Origin: Eonycteris spelaea
Lineage: Eukaryota > Chordata > Mammalia > Chiroptera > Pteropodidae
DNA: 64,000 nucleotides
Direction of reading: 5' to 3'
Assembly (NCBI GenBank): GCA_003508835.1
Contig: PUFA01000072.1
Span: 8,654,501 to 8,718,500, forward strand
In this document: positions 53,201-61,395 of the stretch, one piece after another
Layout: each line of letters opens with the position of its first letter
Position numbering within the stretch: the stretch's first letter is position 1
Program-made: the position numbers and the translations under genes
Notes under the pieces: model-generated
Told to the model about the DNA's origin: nothing
The model's input: only the letters and a program-made list of their open reading frames with translations
The model's database searches: none

Positions 53201-56200
53201 TGCACACAGGCATACAAACAGTACCAAGCACGCGCATGCATGGAACAAGTTTCCAGAAATAATATCCTTAACTAGGGTAATATACTGACACTTTCTTTCT
53301 ATTCCACTTGATTATATTTAATTTTATAAAATTTATGAAATTAATTACATGACTCAATAATAATGGCAATCCACAGTTTGAAAAATACTAGGTTGGACAA
53401 TGCTTTGGGTTCATCATAGGAAGTATAACTGAAAAATTAATAGTTTAATAGGAATAAGTCTAACCACAAATGTTCTTTTTAAAAATGGAGGTGACTGACT
53501 TAATGCATTACATTGAGGCCAACCAGAGAAGTCTCTGGAGTCTATAAAACTTTCATAAATTACAACGGAAGATGTATGCAGAGTAAAACAGTATCTAAGT
53601 TATCCCTATTCAACGTGAAATTCTAAGTGTTTTATTATCGCACACTCTTTCCAAAATAGGACGTAATAAAAACACGTAAGTACAAGCCAAGTATTTATGT
53701 AAAAATTTCAAAAGCTGGGACAATTATCTAGTGCTAAGCTAGATACTGTAGACATATTATACATAATATCTATATATTCATTCTAATCCCAAGGTCCTAC
53801 GAACGGGGTGATACATACAACCCTTCAATATAACATCTGAGTTAAATGTTTTATTTTTTGGAGAAAGTGCTGATAATTGTATCAAAAGAAAAACCGAAGT
53901 CCACAAAGTCCATGTTTTTAATACAAAGTTGTTAATTAAATTATATTCTAGACTTTCAAAGAAATGACTAAAAATAAAACTACCTATGCTATATCATATA
54001 AAAAGCAACACAAAGGAGCTCCTTACTTTGCATGGTAATCCATAGCTGGCTTGAGATCATTTAAAGTGACACTTGTTTCTTCTCCTCTGGGGGAAAAAAG
54101 GAATATTTCATTGCCTGATAAATATAGTATTTCCAAAGGTTATGCACTATGCACACTAAAGTACTTCATGAAATTATACTGCTTCTTACTTTACACCAAC
54201 TGTGATCATATTCAAATTCTACTAATGTGGAATCTATGTAATTAGGATATGTGTCAAACTTAAGTATGTATCTACATACCACTTTAAAACAAACAGGTGT
54301 GCTTAGCAAATCAACTGTGTATGCCAGACTTTTTTCGAGTGGAGTTAGGAAACATATTTAGTTTACTGAAGAAATAGAACCATTTTTAATTATTTAAAAA
54401 TCCATTTTGCACATAGCTAAAATGTGAAATAATGTATGTACTACTGAAATCAAAACTACCAAATTTTTATAAGAAGTCTGTCACTATTGCATTTTATTAG
54501 AATTTAACATGGAACTTTATTTAAAATGTTAGTTTAATGAGTAGATAAGAAAAACAGTGAATCATAATTTAAAGTGAAGGATTTCTCATGGCCACTATTA
54601 CTTTTTTAAACACAACAGTATATACTCATCTTAATATTATCATGATACAACTATTATTTGGTATGTAGCCAACAAATCAATCTGTTTTCCATTTATTTTT
54701 TTAAAATCACTGTCCTCTGTTCCATTACCTTCAGAGGAGTTTCTCTCCTCTCTACTTTATGGAGTTCTTTCCCCCCACCCCACTACTCTCCTTGCTTTCC
54801 AGCTTCCTGTTTCTCAAATCAAAGTCAGAAAATTTATGAGAAAGAAAACATGTCTCATTGGTGAAAATATATTTTAATGAATTAGGCAGTTTAGGCAGCT
54901 GCAGCAGCATCCTTGGAGAGAGACCATGACCGGTCTAGGGTAAAGGAGGTGACTATGACTAATGTTCCTCTTGGGCTCTCCGGTCAGGCTATTCATGGAG
55001 ATAAAATCCTTCCTCTTAGCAAGCAACAGCTAACTAGGAACAGCCATTAACACACACACATATGCCTGCATGCACAAAACCCTTTATGTTGATGGTCTTT
55101 TATTCCCTATTTATTCCTTAGGTAGATCTGTCTCTTCTAAGAAAAATGAATAGAAAAAACACAAGGAAGTCTCTCAATAGAAATAAGACATTTTTATTGC
55201 CTTATATTACTAGATGATAATAACTGGGTAGTTTCACTTTCCTTTCTTCCCTATACTAGCTATTTTTTGAAAAAAGATTCCAAGAAGGTTGATGTACCCA
55301 GTGTTCTGTGTTAATTATGATCAAATGACTATCCACCCTTGTTTACAATCTTTCTGGTGCTTAAGCATTAGAATATCAATTTTTATATTAATAAGGCCAG
55401 AAAAATTATTTTACAACTGTCAATCATAAGTGTCACAATCATAAAAGCCACTCTGACTCTTTCTAAGGGTTCTTGGTATATAATAAATATGCTTTTGAAC
55501 CAAGGAAAAAGAACTAGGATAGGTTTTCAAAATATGATTATTAACAAACCAACAAACAAATGAGGAACAATGGTAATAATTTCATTTTACAATAGGTATG
55601 AGTCTGTACATATAAGGATTAAATCCAACTCTTTAGAGGAGCAATACCACATTTCATAAGTTCAAAATCTAGGAGCTCTCTATCCCTGGTCCTGGCTTCT
55701 AAATACTACAATTTATATTTATGCCTCAGGAATATGTGAGCAGAGAAACATTAGGGAGCCTACTAATAAATAAAAAAGCTGAATGTGGCCAATAAAAGTA
55801 ATTGTTTCAAGGGTTTGTAGACAGAAATGTATCTATCTGGCATCTGAACTATTTACATTGAAATCACTATCACTGTTCAATTTATAGATTCAAAATAAAA
55901 GCATGAAGAGAGAAAAATAGAACAAAATTAGTATTAAGCTCTTATATGATAAACCATAAGTTACATAATGGGAGGGAGTAAAAACATAAATACCTACGCA
56001 TATACACTTTTATATTTCCCATCTTTTCCAGTACTTGAGACCAGAATTTCATAACTATAGAGTTCTGGTACGGTAGTCTCATCTGTTTCACCGTTAATGA
56101 AGCTGGAAGGAGGTGACCAAGTAAGAACTACTGTCCTTGCCTGGATGTCCGAGGCCTGCAAAAACAGTATTTAAAACCTCTTTGAAACACTGTAGTGTGC

Positions 56201-59200
56201 ACAATGTACAGTGAAAAATCTAATGGTGTTTCAAGATTAAATAAAATATATCTATCTTCTTGTACACAGTGGTTCACAAATAGAAACCTATCCATTTGTA
56301 GATGATATATAATTTGTTCTAAAAGGGTGGATGGGTTAAACAAAAGTTTAATGACCATTTTGGACCTTTTCAAAACTATTAGTATAAACACCACAGTCAA
56401 AAGAAAGAATGGAAGAAAAAACCTGCTTGTAACACATTAGAAAGGGTTCATTTTTTCCATTTATAAAGTGTCTTATAATAAGAAACAGACAAAAAACTCA
56501 AGAGAAAAATAAGGAAAGGACAGGGACTGTCTAAGCTAAGACATATAAATATAAATAGATTATATATGAAGAGATGTGTGACTGTATTCATAATTAAATA
56601 AATGTAAATTAAAATAAGATACCACATTTTACCCAACAGCATGTGAGGATATTCAATACCATATACTCCATTTTATGGAAGAAGAAACAGATTCAGAAAG
56701 GTTAAGTGATTAGTCCCAGGTTACTCCATTCCTGAGTGCACAGCTAAGGCTGAGACTAGTGTGATCTCCCCACTTACAGCACCTTCAGGCATACCCGTGA
56801 GCTTGTCTCCTTTTTCTTTTGGTTCCTTACATGTGCCATATTCAGTTCCTTTTAAATGCTGGTCAGTGTTTGCAATACGGTCCCTGCATACCCCAAGAGT
56901 GCCCAACCACAACTTTTTCTTTAAATTTCAGTTCAATCATCTTTCCTTAGGTAAATTTCTTTAACATCCCTGTTAAGGTCTAGTGCCCCTATCGAAGTCT
57001 TATAGCACTCTATCTCTCTGTTTTAACACTTCACAGATATAATTTTATATTCACTGCATGATGCTTACACTACTAAAGTTCTGAGGGCAGGGGTCATGCC
57101 TGTCTATCCTTTGCTTTCCATTCTATCTCCAGCTTCTAAGCACATTTGGCATTTTGTAAGTGGTCAAATATTTTTGGAATGATTAAGTGAATGAAAACAT
57201 TTAATTTGGTATTCTGAATGGACTAGAGCATGTAAAAACAATACAAAAACAGCAAAAAAAACCCTGACCTGTACTTCAAAGCGTACAATAAAAAAGGCAT
57301 AGCTACCCAAACTGTAAAAACAACAAAAACAAAGCAAAACAAAACCATCAGCATTACTTTGTTTTAACACAGAGATTATTTTATTAAATTACATCTTCCT
57401 CATATTGGGCAAGAAATTCTCTAAAAGAATTGTTTTAAGCTTTATATGCCTGAAAAATCATACTTTTTAATATTTTATACTATAACAAATAAATGCTGTT
57501 AGCATTAGCTATTCTGTCATAGAAATAATTCTATTGTTATCAAATTACTTTTCTAGTTAATCTGGTGATATACATTTGTATACACACACACACACAAAAT
57601 CTTCAAAGGATAATGCTTGAATTTCAATCCCAACTTCAATACTACTTATTAAAACTACTTTTGCTTTAGTTTCCTCATTTGTAATATAGGAAAAATAGTA
57701 CAAAGGATTGTTGTAGGAATAAAGAAAATAAATGCCATATTATGTATTCAAAGCCATTTTGGACAGTCTGACACTAGTAAACTTGTTTTAGCTATTATTA
57801 TGAAATCATTCTGTATATGTTTACATTAATTTACATGCATATACTCAATTCTTAAGAGAAAACAAATTAGAATAAAAGAAAACTAGAGCATTCAAATCCA
57901 TTTTTTAGGGTTGTCAGAAAAAACCAGCACCACAGTAGCCTACTAGATTAGTGAACGTCTTACTCAACTTTACGACAATGGGGTAAAATTAAAAGGTAAC
58001 CCTTTGTGGAGAAGGTGTTAACAGTTACAATCTTTCTTTTCTAATCTGTTCTTGTATAAAAATTAAGAGCAAAGTATTTTTGGGTAACTTCTTATAAAAT
58101 ATTTTAGCATAGATCTTTTTGGGGGACAGGTAGAGCTTTTTGTTTTGTAAACCAAAAAATATTTTTACCAATGTTCAATAAATGGCCTTATCCTGGCTGA
58201 AAAAAGCCCTACTTTCCCCACCCATCGTGTATTACTTTTCCCTCCACTTTACTATACTCCAGTGATAATGGTTCTTCCTATCTGGCAAACTTGTCATGCT
58301 TATTCCTGTTCTTCCTCTTGATCCTTCCAACTTTTATACCTTTTCTAACTCTTCGAAGGCTCAGAGCAAGCTTTCTTGATTGCTCTATTTAAATAATTTC
58401 CCACTCCTCAGTGCTCATAATATCACTATTTCTGTAATAGCACTTTTTATAATCACACAATTTTGTTTGTACATGTTTTTTATGTACTGGCATATAGTAA
58501 TGGCTCAATACATATTTTGATTGATTGTCATGATGTCAAATATTTTGACTGACTGAATAACTACACAGCCTTTCAAAGAATAATGTAATAACAGAAAGAT
58601 TGCTAAGGCATAACACAGTAAGTAAAAAAAGCTTGCCACAGAGCAACAGGATACAGTATAACCTTTTTTTGGTAGAGACAAAGGAAAAAGTTTATATTTT
58701 GGTGGATGGACCATACAAACTAACTGAAACATCTATTTTTACTCTCTGTATATATGCATTACTTAACATATTTTAACATATTAATTATAAAGTATCTGGG
58801 ATTCAATTAATCACTGACACTTCCATTAGCTTACTTTTAAAATGGAGTGAAGTTGTAGCTCTTTAAAAAGCAGAAAAGAAGACTGATCTAAACAACTGCT
58901 GTGAAATTTTGTTTTCCTCCTAGTCTTATCCTTATTTGTTCTAAAGCCTTTTCTTCATAAGGCTATAATCATGGTGTCCAAATAGTTTGATCTCCAGCAT
59001 TTTTCCCTACAAAAGTATCTTTGTATGTTTTGCGGTCTTCAAACCACATTTTTAAAATGGCTATATCATTCGGCCCAGTAAAAACATTCCAATTTATTTA
59101 CATCTTCCTTTGTTTTATTTTTATTATTATTAGTACTACAACATACATTTTGTTTGTGTAGCTTTTTATTCAGAAACAGGACCTCACATAGGTCAGAGAG

Positions 59201-61395
59201 GTTTAATTTATATTTCTTTTGGTTACTAGTGAAGACCCCTCTGAACAGGTCTTAACAGGTCTAAAAAATACAACTGTATAAGCACTTTACTTAATATTAA
59301 TCTTTGCCATATCTGATGTAAGTATTTTTCCTACTAGAATGAGAACCTTTATGTAGGCTACTTTAAAAATATGCAGAAAATTTTATGTAGCCAGTTCTGC
59401 TGTCATGCCTTTTTCTGAGTTCTTCGATTACATCTACACTTGCAAATCATTGAGGATTATTAACTTTCTTCCCGAAGTCTGATTTTATTTAACTGTTTTT
59501 GCATATGGAGTTAACTTCATACATTTTATATGAAAATCATACAAATGGGTTTTTAAAAACTGGTAATTAATTGTACCCACATACTTTATTAGATCTTTGC
59601 CTGGTCCAGTGATTTTCAATGTCATTTAGTGTATATTAAACACTTGTTCAAAAAATGAATTCTTGGTTGTATATTCTGCTTCACTGATCAACATTTCTTT
59701 CCTTATTTTGGATCTATATAGGTCCATTATTGACCTCATATTCCTTATATAAAGTTTTAAGAAAGATCTGAATAAAAAGATACCAAAATCCTATGTGACT
59801 AAACTAATAAGGCTAGAATAAAAAGATATCAAAATCCTATATGGATACACTAAATACAATGTAAAGAAAATACATGAGACACTTACCACTGGTTTGACAA
59901 TGGTGGAAAGAAGTGCTTCAAAAGCCTTAGTTTCTTCATCTTTTTCTTAAAAAAAAAATTTTTTTTGAATATTACAAAAAATGAGCTTAAATGCAATCAA
60001 ACCCTACTCCCTCCACAATATGTCTTCTGAAACTAGGTTAAAATTTGAGATTTTTATTTTCTAGTTTTTTACTCCTTAGTTCATACTCCGCAGTTCGTGG
60101 CTCTTCAGGATTCTTCTGCTTTAGTTTCTATTTCCATTTTAACCATGATTACTAATTACAATGCCACTATACATATATATGTACACACACGCACACACAC
60201 ACATATGTACATACATATATGTATATAACCAGTCAATAAGTTTTTCTTATAAAAGCATAATTTTATTCATAGTTGTAAAAAATATTTTCTCTCTGCAAAG
60301 TTCTCATTTGCTAATCTTCTACCTCTTAATGACAAGTTAACCGAGTATCTGTTTCATGACATGCCTTAATTGTGGTTCCCAAAACATGAAGATAATTGAC
60401 TTGACCATAACTTATAGCCCCCACTGATACATCCAAATCTTTAGATTAACTCTTCTGAAACACTGGTGCTGAAAAAGAATGATTAGGAGGTCTAAAAAAT
60501 ATGGAGACCATTTTTGTAAATGTTAATAAACAAGACATGAGGCCACTAAAGCAATGTTGGTGGGGAATGGAAATTTTAAAGAAAAGGAAGTAGTACTCAG
60601 AGTTCATATAGTAAAAGTCACAGGTTAAAGGAAGGATCCAAGGGAAAGATGGGAATTTTAAAAGAACTTTTGAAGAAAGAAATGGAGACTACTCTATCCT
60701 AACTATAGAGTATTGATAGATTGGTGAATGACATTAACTATTTGCTATAAAAGACTTACATATGAAGTTGGGGGAAAATAAAGTTTTAATAAAAACCTGC
60801 ACAGCCTTATCAAAGGCCCAGAAAGAGAAAAAAAGGAAGCTGGATGAACTTTAATGTTTTCCTATCAAGTAGAAATTTCTCTTAGTTGTTAAATTTTATG
60901 ACATAGGTAAAATTACTAATTGAGTTTCCCCCAAAATCGTCAAAAAGAAGTGCCCTAGTAATAACTTATGTTCTAAAACATTTTCTCACATTTAGGAAGT
61001 ATTAGGCTATTAATTTAGTTTATTTGGAGCATGACAAAATGACCAAAAGGTTAGAATATACTTTTAGTAGGTTAAATACTGATGAAAAGTACCAAAAAGA
61101 ATGGCTGAGTAATTTAAATAATTACCTTCTATTTCTGTATCAATTTGTGGGCCACCTTTCCCTTTCCCTGACTTGTTTCTTCCTGATCCTGTGTTTACCC
61201 CACTAGCACTCTGCCCTTTTATAAGTCCATTATGTTCACTTATGGGAGAAGGGCATTTCTGGGGTGATGATGGTGGACTGCTCATTTTATCTTTCTGTGT
61301 TCCTTGGCGATCCTTTAATTTTTTCTGCAAACGTTCATATGTTTTACTAGATCTTTCATCTCTAAAGTTGGACCTTCCATGTGTAGAATGAGCAT
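15015..61395 (-). CDS. FNDC3A: FNDC3A gene, 21 coding exons (5' end off window)
   Basis: FNDC3A is a membrane-anchored protein with nine fibronectin type III domains. In mouse it is needed for adhesion between spermatids and Sertoli cells. Here 21 exons join in phase (coding 61395 to 17208, about 1,038 codons; human has 1,198), so roughly 160 N-terminal residues lie beyond 64000. Seen in order: a Ser/Pro/basic linker, nine FN3 units each recognised by its F-strand (for example [18 protein letters not shown]), and a C-terminal hydrophobic anchor before QYFVIK. Introns and phases are retained, so this is not a processed copy. Two oddities exist: an in-frame TAA at 27904-27902 and a one-base loss near 17414. 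MLNR lies downstream on the same strand, as in human. Confidence 0.96.
15036..15041 (-). terminator. FNDC3A: Candidate FNDC3A poly(A) signal
   Basis: AATAAA on the minus strand (TTTATT on plus) is followed 15-25 bases later by a T-rich tract (TTCTTTTTTGAG) typical of a downstream element. It would give a 3' UTR of about 2.2 kb. It is not proven, because other hexamers occur. Confidence 0.5.
17208..17521 (-). CDS. FNDC3A: FNDC3A last coding exon (FN3-9 end and membrane anchor)
   Basis: The acceptor is CTGATATAAACAG at 17521. It encodes the last FN3 F-G strands ([19 protein letters not shown]), a linker with [12 protein letters not shown], then the hydrophobic anchor ([16 protein letters not shown]) and QYFVIK before TGA at 17210-17208. 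The first part and the DLVGPYSTT part are in different frames: between GGGCAC and AGGACC one base is missing (near 17414), so the literal frame stops at TAG directly after. Confidence 0.93.
18115..18330 (+). repeat. MIR SINE
   Basis: Near full-length MIR: TAGTGATTAAGAGACCAC, then GTCCAAGCTCTGCTCTACTA, then AGCACTTAGCACAGTGCCCA and GAGTGCTCAGTA. Confidence 0.75.
20475..20691 (-). mobile_element. 5S rRNA-derived SINE (megabat type), copy 1
   Basis: Read on the minus strand from 20691, it begins GTCTACAACCATGCTACCCT, followed by TCTGATCTCGGAAGCTAAGC, AGGGTCAGGCCTGGTTA and ACTTGGATGGGAGACC. These are the landmarks of 5S rRNA, including its internal promoter region. A non-5S tail follows, with GGTCAACCAAGGGTTGCCTC, and an A-rich end. 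It is not a functional 5S gene: it carries several substitutions and a SINE tail. Confidence 0.93.
23140..23760 (+). mobile_element. L2 LINE 3' end
   Basis: L2 landmarks: GTTCAAATGTCATCTGATTG, AGAATGTAAGCTCCGTGAAA and a terminal CAATAAAGACTTG. There is no intact reading frame. Confidence 0.7.
23850..24135 (-). mobile_element. L1 3' end fragment
   Basis: A T run (tail complement) is followed by AGTTTGAGGTGTACAATACA and TATTGACTATATTCCCTATG. It ends just beyond the donor side of exon 24237-24364, 100 bases inside the intron. Confidence 0.7.
24237..24364 (-). CDS. FNDC3A: FNDC3A exon (FN3-9 start)
   Basis: 128 bases between the CTATAG acceptor and the GTATGT donor. It starts with the last two bases of an Ala codon and encodes [19 protein letters not shown] to KDSEFKQ. 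It contains the FN3 B-strand tryptophan (ITWE). It joins the last exon at a codon boundary. Confidence 0.95.
25251..25280. repeat. 15-bp exact tandem duplication at a splice donor
   Basis: AGGATGTATAACTTA occurs twice head to tail. On the minus strand the copy nearest the exon supplies the intronic bases of the FNDC3A donor at 25281. Confidence 0.95.
25282..25448 (-). CDS. FNDC3A: FNDC3A exon (FN3-8 second half)
   Basis: 167 bases: one base, 55 codons and one base. It encodes [20 protein letters not shown], the F-strand [15 protein letters not shown] and [12 protein letters not shown]. The donor GTAAGT directly abuts a 15-bp tandem duplication in the intron. Confidence 0.95.
26395..26620 (+). 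mobile_element. L1 3' end fragment
   Basis: It contains ATACAGATGATGCATTATAG, then TTGTATACTCAAAACCTATA, then ATAATTTTATTAACC and a poly(A) stretch, the complement of the bat L1 end seen at 38130-38390. Confidence 0.7.
26806..26860. repeat. AT-rich simple repeat
   Basis: Repeats of ATATATTAAAG and (AT)n within the intron between exons 25282 and 27580. The rest of that intron shows only an L1 end. Confidence 0.7.
27580..27792 (-). CDS. FNDC3A: FNDC3A exon (FN3-7 end, FN3-8 start)
   Basis: 213 bases: one base, 70 codons and two bases. It encodes [15 protein letters not shown], the interdomain [16 protein letters not shown], the tryptophan strand LKLKWGEG and [10 protein letters not shown]. 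The acceptor is GCACTTAG and the donor GTAGGT. Confidence 0.95.
27894..28186 (-). CDS. FNDC3A: FNDC3A exon (FN3-6 end, FN3-7) with in-frame TAA
   Basis: The acceptor is TAATTTGTAG. It encodes [20 protein letters not shown] and continues to [16 protein letters not shown]. The best donor is CATACAG|GTACAC at 27893, giving 293 bases (97 codons plus two bases), which fits the next exon's phase. Between SY and TYR, where human reads IINNLQPDT, the bat frame reads [11 protein letters not shown] and then TAA (27904-27902). That is three codons longer than human with a stop. The region is AT-rich and does not align cleanly. Confidence 0.8.
28286..28435 (-). CDS. FNDC3A: FNDC3A exon (FN3-6 core)
   Basis: 150 bases, 50 codons, phase 0 at both ends. 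It encodes [19 protein letters not shown] to the F-strand [12 protein letters not shown]. The acceptor is TTAAAG and the donor CAG|GTAAAG. Confidence 0.95.
29169..29282 (-). CDS. FNDC3A: FNDC3A exon (FN3-5 end, FN3-6 start)
   Basis: 114 bases, 38 codons, phase 0 at both ends. It encodes [20 protein letters not shown], a Cys-rich stretch and the tryptophan strand CAQVNWE. Confidence 0.95.
30080..30200 (+). repeat. MIR SINE fragment
   Basis: A degenerate MIR core, TTTTTCAGTTGTAAAATGGA then GATATCACCTATATTG, in the intron upstream of exon 29169-29282. Confidence 0.4.
30673..30848 (-). CDS. FNDC3A: FNDC3A exon (FN3-5 core)
   Basis: 176 bases: two bases and 58 codons. It encodes [17 protein letters not shown] to [18 protein letters not shown]. 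The acceptor is ACCTTTAG and the donor GGG|GTAGGA. Confidence 0.95.
30936..31041 (-). CDS. FNDC3A: FNDC3A exon (FN3-4/5 junction)
   Basis: 106 bases: 35 codons plus one base. It encodes [20 protein letters not shown] and the strand [10 protein letters not shown]. It joins its neighbours at WG-PPLVD and QSA-VSET. Confidence 0.95.
31042..32631 (-). other. FNDC3A intron, nothing recognised
   Basis: AT-rich intron with an A-rich patch near 31311-31345. No gene or clear repeat family was identified. Confidence 0.5.
32632..32750 (-). CDS. FNDC3A: FNDC3A exon (FN3-4 second half)
   Basis: 119 bases: two bases and 39 codons. It encodes [20 protein letters not shown] and the F-strand [17 protein letters not shown]. 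The acceptor is CACCTTACAG and the donor GCG|GTAATG. Confidence 0.95.
33558..33626 (-). CDS. FNDC3A: FNDC3A exon (FN3-4, 69 bases)
   Basis: A small exon of two bases, 22 codons and one base. It encodes [20 protein letters not shown] followed by SN. The acceptor is TTTGAATAG and the donor AATG|GTAAGA. Confidence 0.93.
33815..34028 (-). mobile_element. 5S rRNA-derived SINE (megabat type), copy 2
   Basis: Same structure and orientation as 20475-20691. On minus it starts GTCTATGGCCATACCACCCT, has CTGATCTCGGAAGCTAAGCA and ends with GTCAACCAAGGGTTGCCTCA and an A-rich tail. It lies in the intron between exons 33558-33626 and 34360-34498. Confidence 0.93.
34360..34498 (-). CDS. FNDC3A: FNDC3A exon (FN3-3 end, FN3-4 start)
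   Basis: 139 bases: 46 codons plus one base. It encodes [36 protein letters not shown] and the tryptophan strand FKITW. The donor is TGGG|GTAAGA. Confidence 0.95.
35490..35995 (+). mobile_element. Tigger2/MER8-like DNA transposon
   Basis: The left end is CAGTAGTACCCCCATATCTG and the right end is GATAAGGGGGGGTGCTC, its imperfect inverted repeat. TA dinucleotides flank both ends. The interior has GACCTGTGGTCAACCACAGT and GCGTATCCAAGCTGTATATA, typical of the family. No transposase is kept. Confidence 0.75.
35997..36580 (+). mobile_element. L2 LINE 3' end
   Basis: L2-type sequence with GCTTGGAATGTTCTTTCAGA, then AGATTAGCTATTTTGACC, then GAGTAGATGCTCATAACTA at the end. It abuts the Tigger2-like element. 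Confidence 0.6.
38130..38390 (-). mobile_element. Bat-type L1 3' end
   Basis: TTATTGGGGTGACATTGGTT, then TTTCAAGTGTACAATTCAA and GTGTGCTCACCACCCAAAG, the reverse complement of a young L1 tail type that is common in bats. Confidence 0.75.
40265..40345. repeat. CA microsatellite
   Basis: Two (CA)n blocks, near 40265-40275 and 40307-40327, with a TG/TA interruption and CACAG variants after. Confidence 0.9.
41162..42063 (-). mobile_element. Tigger2-like DNA transposon with transposase relic
   Basis: Inverse orientation to the copy at 35490. The left end is TAGTAGCCCTGTCCCCTTAT and the right end GGTAAGGGGGGACTTCTG. On the minus strand [17 protein letters not shown] (about 41745-41694) resembles the degraded start of a pogo-type transposase, followed by a stop. 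Confidence 0.75.
42233..42319 (-). CDS. FNDC3A: FNDC3A exon (FN3-3, 87 bases)
   Basis: 29 codons, phase 0 at both ends. It encodes [20 protein letters not shown] and RRSTKYKFK, with the F-strand of the third FN3. The acceptor is CTTTCCAG and the donor AAG|GTAAGC. Confidence 0.95.
43083..45250 (-). mobile_element. HAL1-like (ORF1-only) LINE with 12-bp target-site duplication
   Basis: A 2.17-kb element flanked by exact TGACTGTTTTTT at 43071-43082 and 45251-45262. On the minus strand it has about 860 bases of 5' region, then a decayed L1 ORF1 (ATG at 44387; [20 protein letters not shown] and [15 protein letters not shown] motifs). It ends at a stop after TTKPVL (near 43556) and is followed directly by L1 3' UTR (TATGATTTCACTTAGATGCA). 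No ORF2 sequence is present. The size and layout fit half-L1 elements; an internally deleted L1 is the alternative. Confidence 0.8.
43530..44387 (-). pseudogene. Decayed LINE-1 ORF1
   Basis: Frame fragments [17 protein letters not shown], then [20 protein letters not shown] and [20 protein letters not shown] are the ordered N-terminal, RRM-region and C-terminal parts of an L1 ORF1 nucleic-acid-binding protein. At least one frameshift near 43760 and several stops break it. It is not functional. Confidence 0.8.
45861..45917. repeat. 34-bp period direct repeat
   Basis: ACCATACAACACATAAGAAA followed by CAA occurs at 45861 and again at 45895. Confidence 0.9.
46116..46290 (-). CDS. FNDC3A: FNDC3A exon (FN3-2 end, FN3-3 start)
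   Basis: 175 bases: one base and 58 codons. It encodes [20 protein letters not shown], the tryptophan strand [16 protein letters not shown] and [10 protein letters not shown]. The donor is TCG|GTAAGT. Confidence 0.95.
46646..46770 (-). CDS. FNDC3A: FNDC3A exon (FN3-2 second half)
   Basis: 125 bases: 41 codons plus two bases. It encodes [20 protein letters not shown] and the F-strand [19 protein letters not shown]. The acceptor is TTTCTTTTAG. Confidence 0.95.
48131..48603 (-). mobile_element. MLT1-type MaLR LTR
   Basis: A solitary non-coding LTR relic, with GGCTGAATAATGCCTCCCAA at one end and ATGTGTGTTGTTTTAAGTTA at the other. In between are GATTATCCTGGATTATCTGA and GCCTCTAGAAGTTGGAAAAG. It is reverse-oriented within the intron between exons 46646 and 48969. 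Confidence 0.75.
48969..49022 (-). CDS. FNDC3A: FNDC3A micro-exon (54 bases)
   Basis: 18 codons, phase 0 at both ends, encoding [18 protein letters not shown]. The acceptor is TGTTTTAG and the donor GAG|GTAAGT. Confidence 0.95.
50235..50400 (-). repeat. MIR SINE
   Basis: MIR in reverse orientation: TTTAATACTCACATCAACTC, then CAATTGTACAGAAGAGAAAA, then CAGATCACAGGGTCATTAGG. Confidence 0.55.
50748..51353. mobile_element. Non-autonomous DNA transposon, family not named
   Basis: The ends are related as inverted repeats: TATAGTCATGCACTGCTTAA at the left and the complement of ATTACGTGATGCATAGTATA at the right. The interior has CATAGCCTACTACTACACAT and GTTACTGTACAAAAC. It belongs to a common mammalian MER-type family that I cannot name securely. 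Confidence 0.65.
52869..53007 (-). CDS. FNDC3A: FNDC3A exon (FN3-1 end, FN3-2 start)
   Basis: 139 bases: one base and 46 codons. It encodes [36 protein letters not shown] and the tryptophan strand LTLQWK. The acceptor used is ACTACAG; the AG two bases further in would break the frame. Confidence 0.94.
54027..54086 (-). CDS. FNDC3A: FNDC3A exon (FN3-1, 60 bases)
   Basis: One base, 19 codons and two bases, encoding [19 protein letters not shown]. The acceptor is TTTTTTCCCCCAG. A second AG follows two bases later, but only the first keeps phase with the neighbouring exon. Confidence 0.9.
54087..55997 (-). other. FNDC3A intron, nothing recognised
   Basis: AT-rich. It has a short CA run near 55052 and no repeat family or gene that I can support. 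Confidence 0.45.
55998..56155 (-). CDS. FNDC3A: FNDC3A exon (FN3-1 first half)
   Basis: It encodes [19 protein letters not shown] to [12 protein letters not shown]. The acceptor is GTTTTTGCAG. The donor chosen is TATGC|GTAGGT, giving 158 bases (52 codons plus two) and VYA-GEET against VYVGEET in human. The next GT four bases downstream (TAG|GTATTT) has a better exon side but would insert a stop. Confidence 0.9.
56640..56770 (-). repeat. MIR SINE fragment
   Basis: MIR 3' half reversed: CTCCATTTTATGGAAGAAGA, then AGGTTAAGTGATTAGTCCCA. Confidence 0.55.
56790..57185 (+). mobile_element. L2 LINE 3' end
   Basis: L2 landmarks TCAGTTCAATCATCTTTCCT, then AAGTTCTGAGGGCAGGGGTC and the closing TTTTTGGAATGATTAAGTGA. 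Confidence 0.6.
57600..57790 (+). repeat. MIR SINE fragment
   Basis: TTAGTTTCCTCATTTGTAAT followed by a degenerate MIR 3' half; a short (CA)n run precedes it at 57583. Confidence 0.45.
58180..58540 (+). mobile_element. L2-like LINE 3' end
   Basis: CTCAGAGCAAGCTTTCTTGA, then CTGGCATATAGTAATGGCTC and AATACAT; boundaries are approximate. Confidence 0.5.
59887..59945 (-). CDS. FNDC3A: FNDC3A exon (linker before FN3-1, 59 bases)
   Basis: Two bases and 19 codons, encoding [19 protein letters not shown]. The acceptor is a long T run followed by AAG and the donor is GTG|GTAAGT. Confidence 0.93.
60168..60228. repeat. Compound AT/AC microsatellite
   Basis: Alternating TATATATGTACACACACGCA-type purine-pyrimidine tracts in the intron between exons 59887 and 61126. 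Confidence 0.85.
61126..61395 (-). CDS. FNDC3A: FNDC3A exon (N-terminal low-complexity linker)
   Basis: 270 bases: two bases, 89 codons and one base. It encodes [20 protein letters not shown], a basic and Ser/Pro-rich stretch ([17 protein letters not shown]) and [14 protein letters not shown]. The acceptor is TTTCTTCCTAG and the donor GAAG|GTAATT. This is the most 5' exon seen. Confidence 0.94.

Noticed and set aside
15015..61395. FNDC3A as a pseudogene
   Set aside because: All introns, splice sites and phases are kept and 19 of 21 exons are clean. The two faults are better treated as sequence problems until checked.
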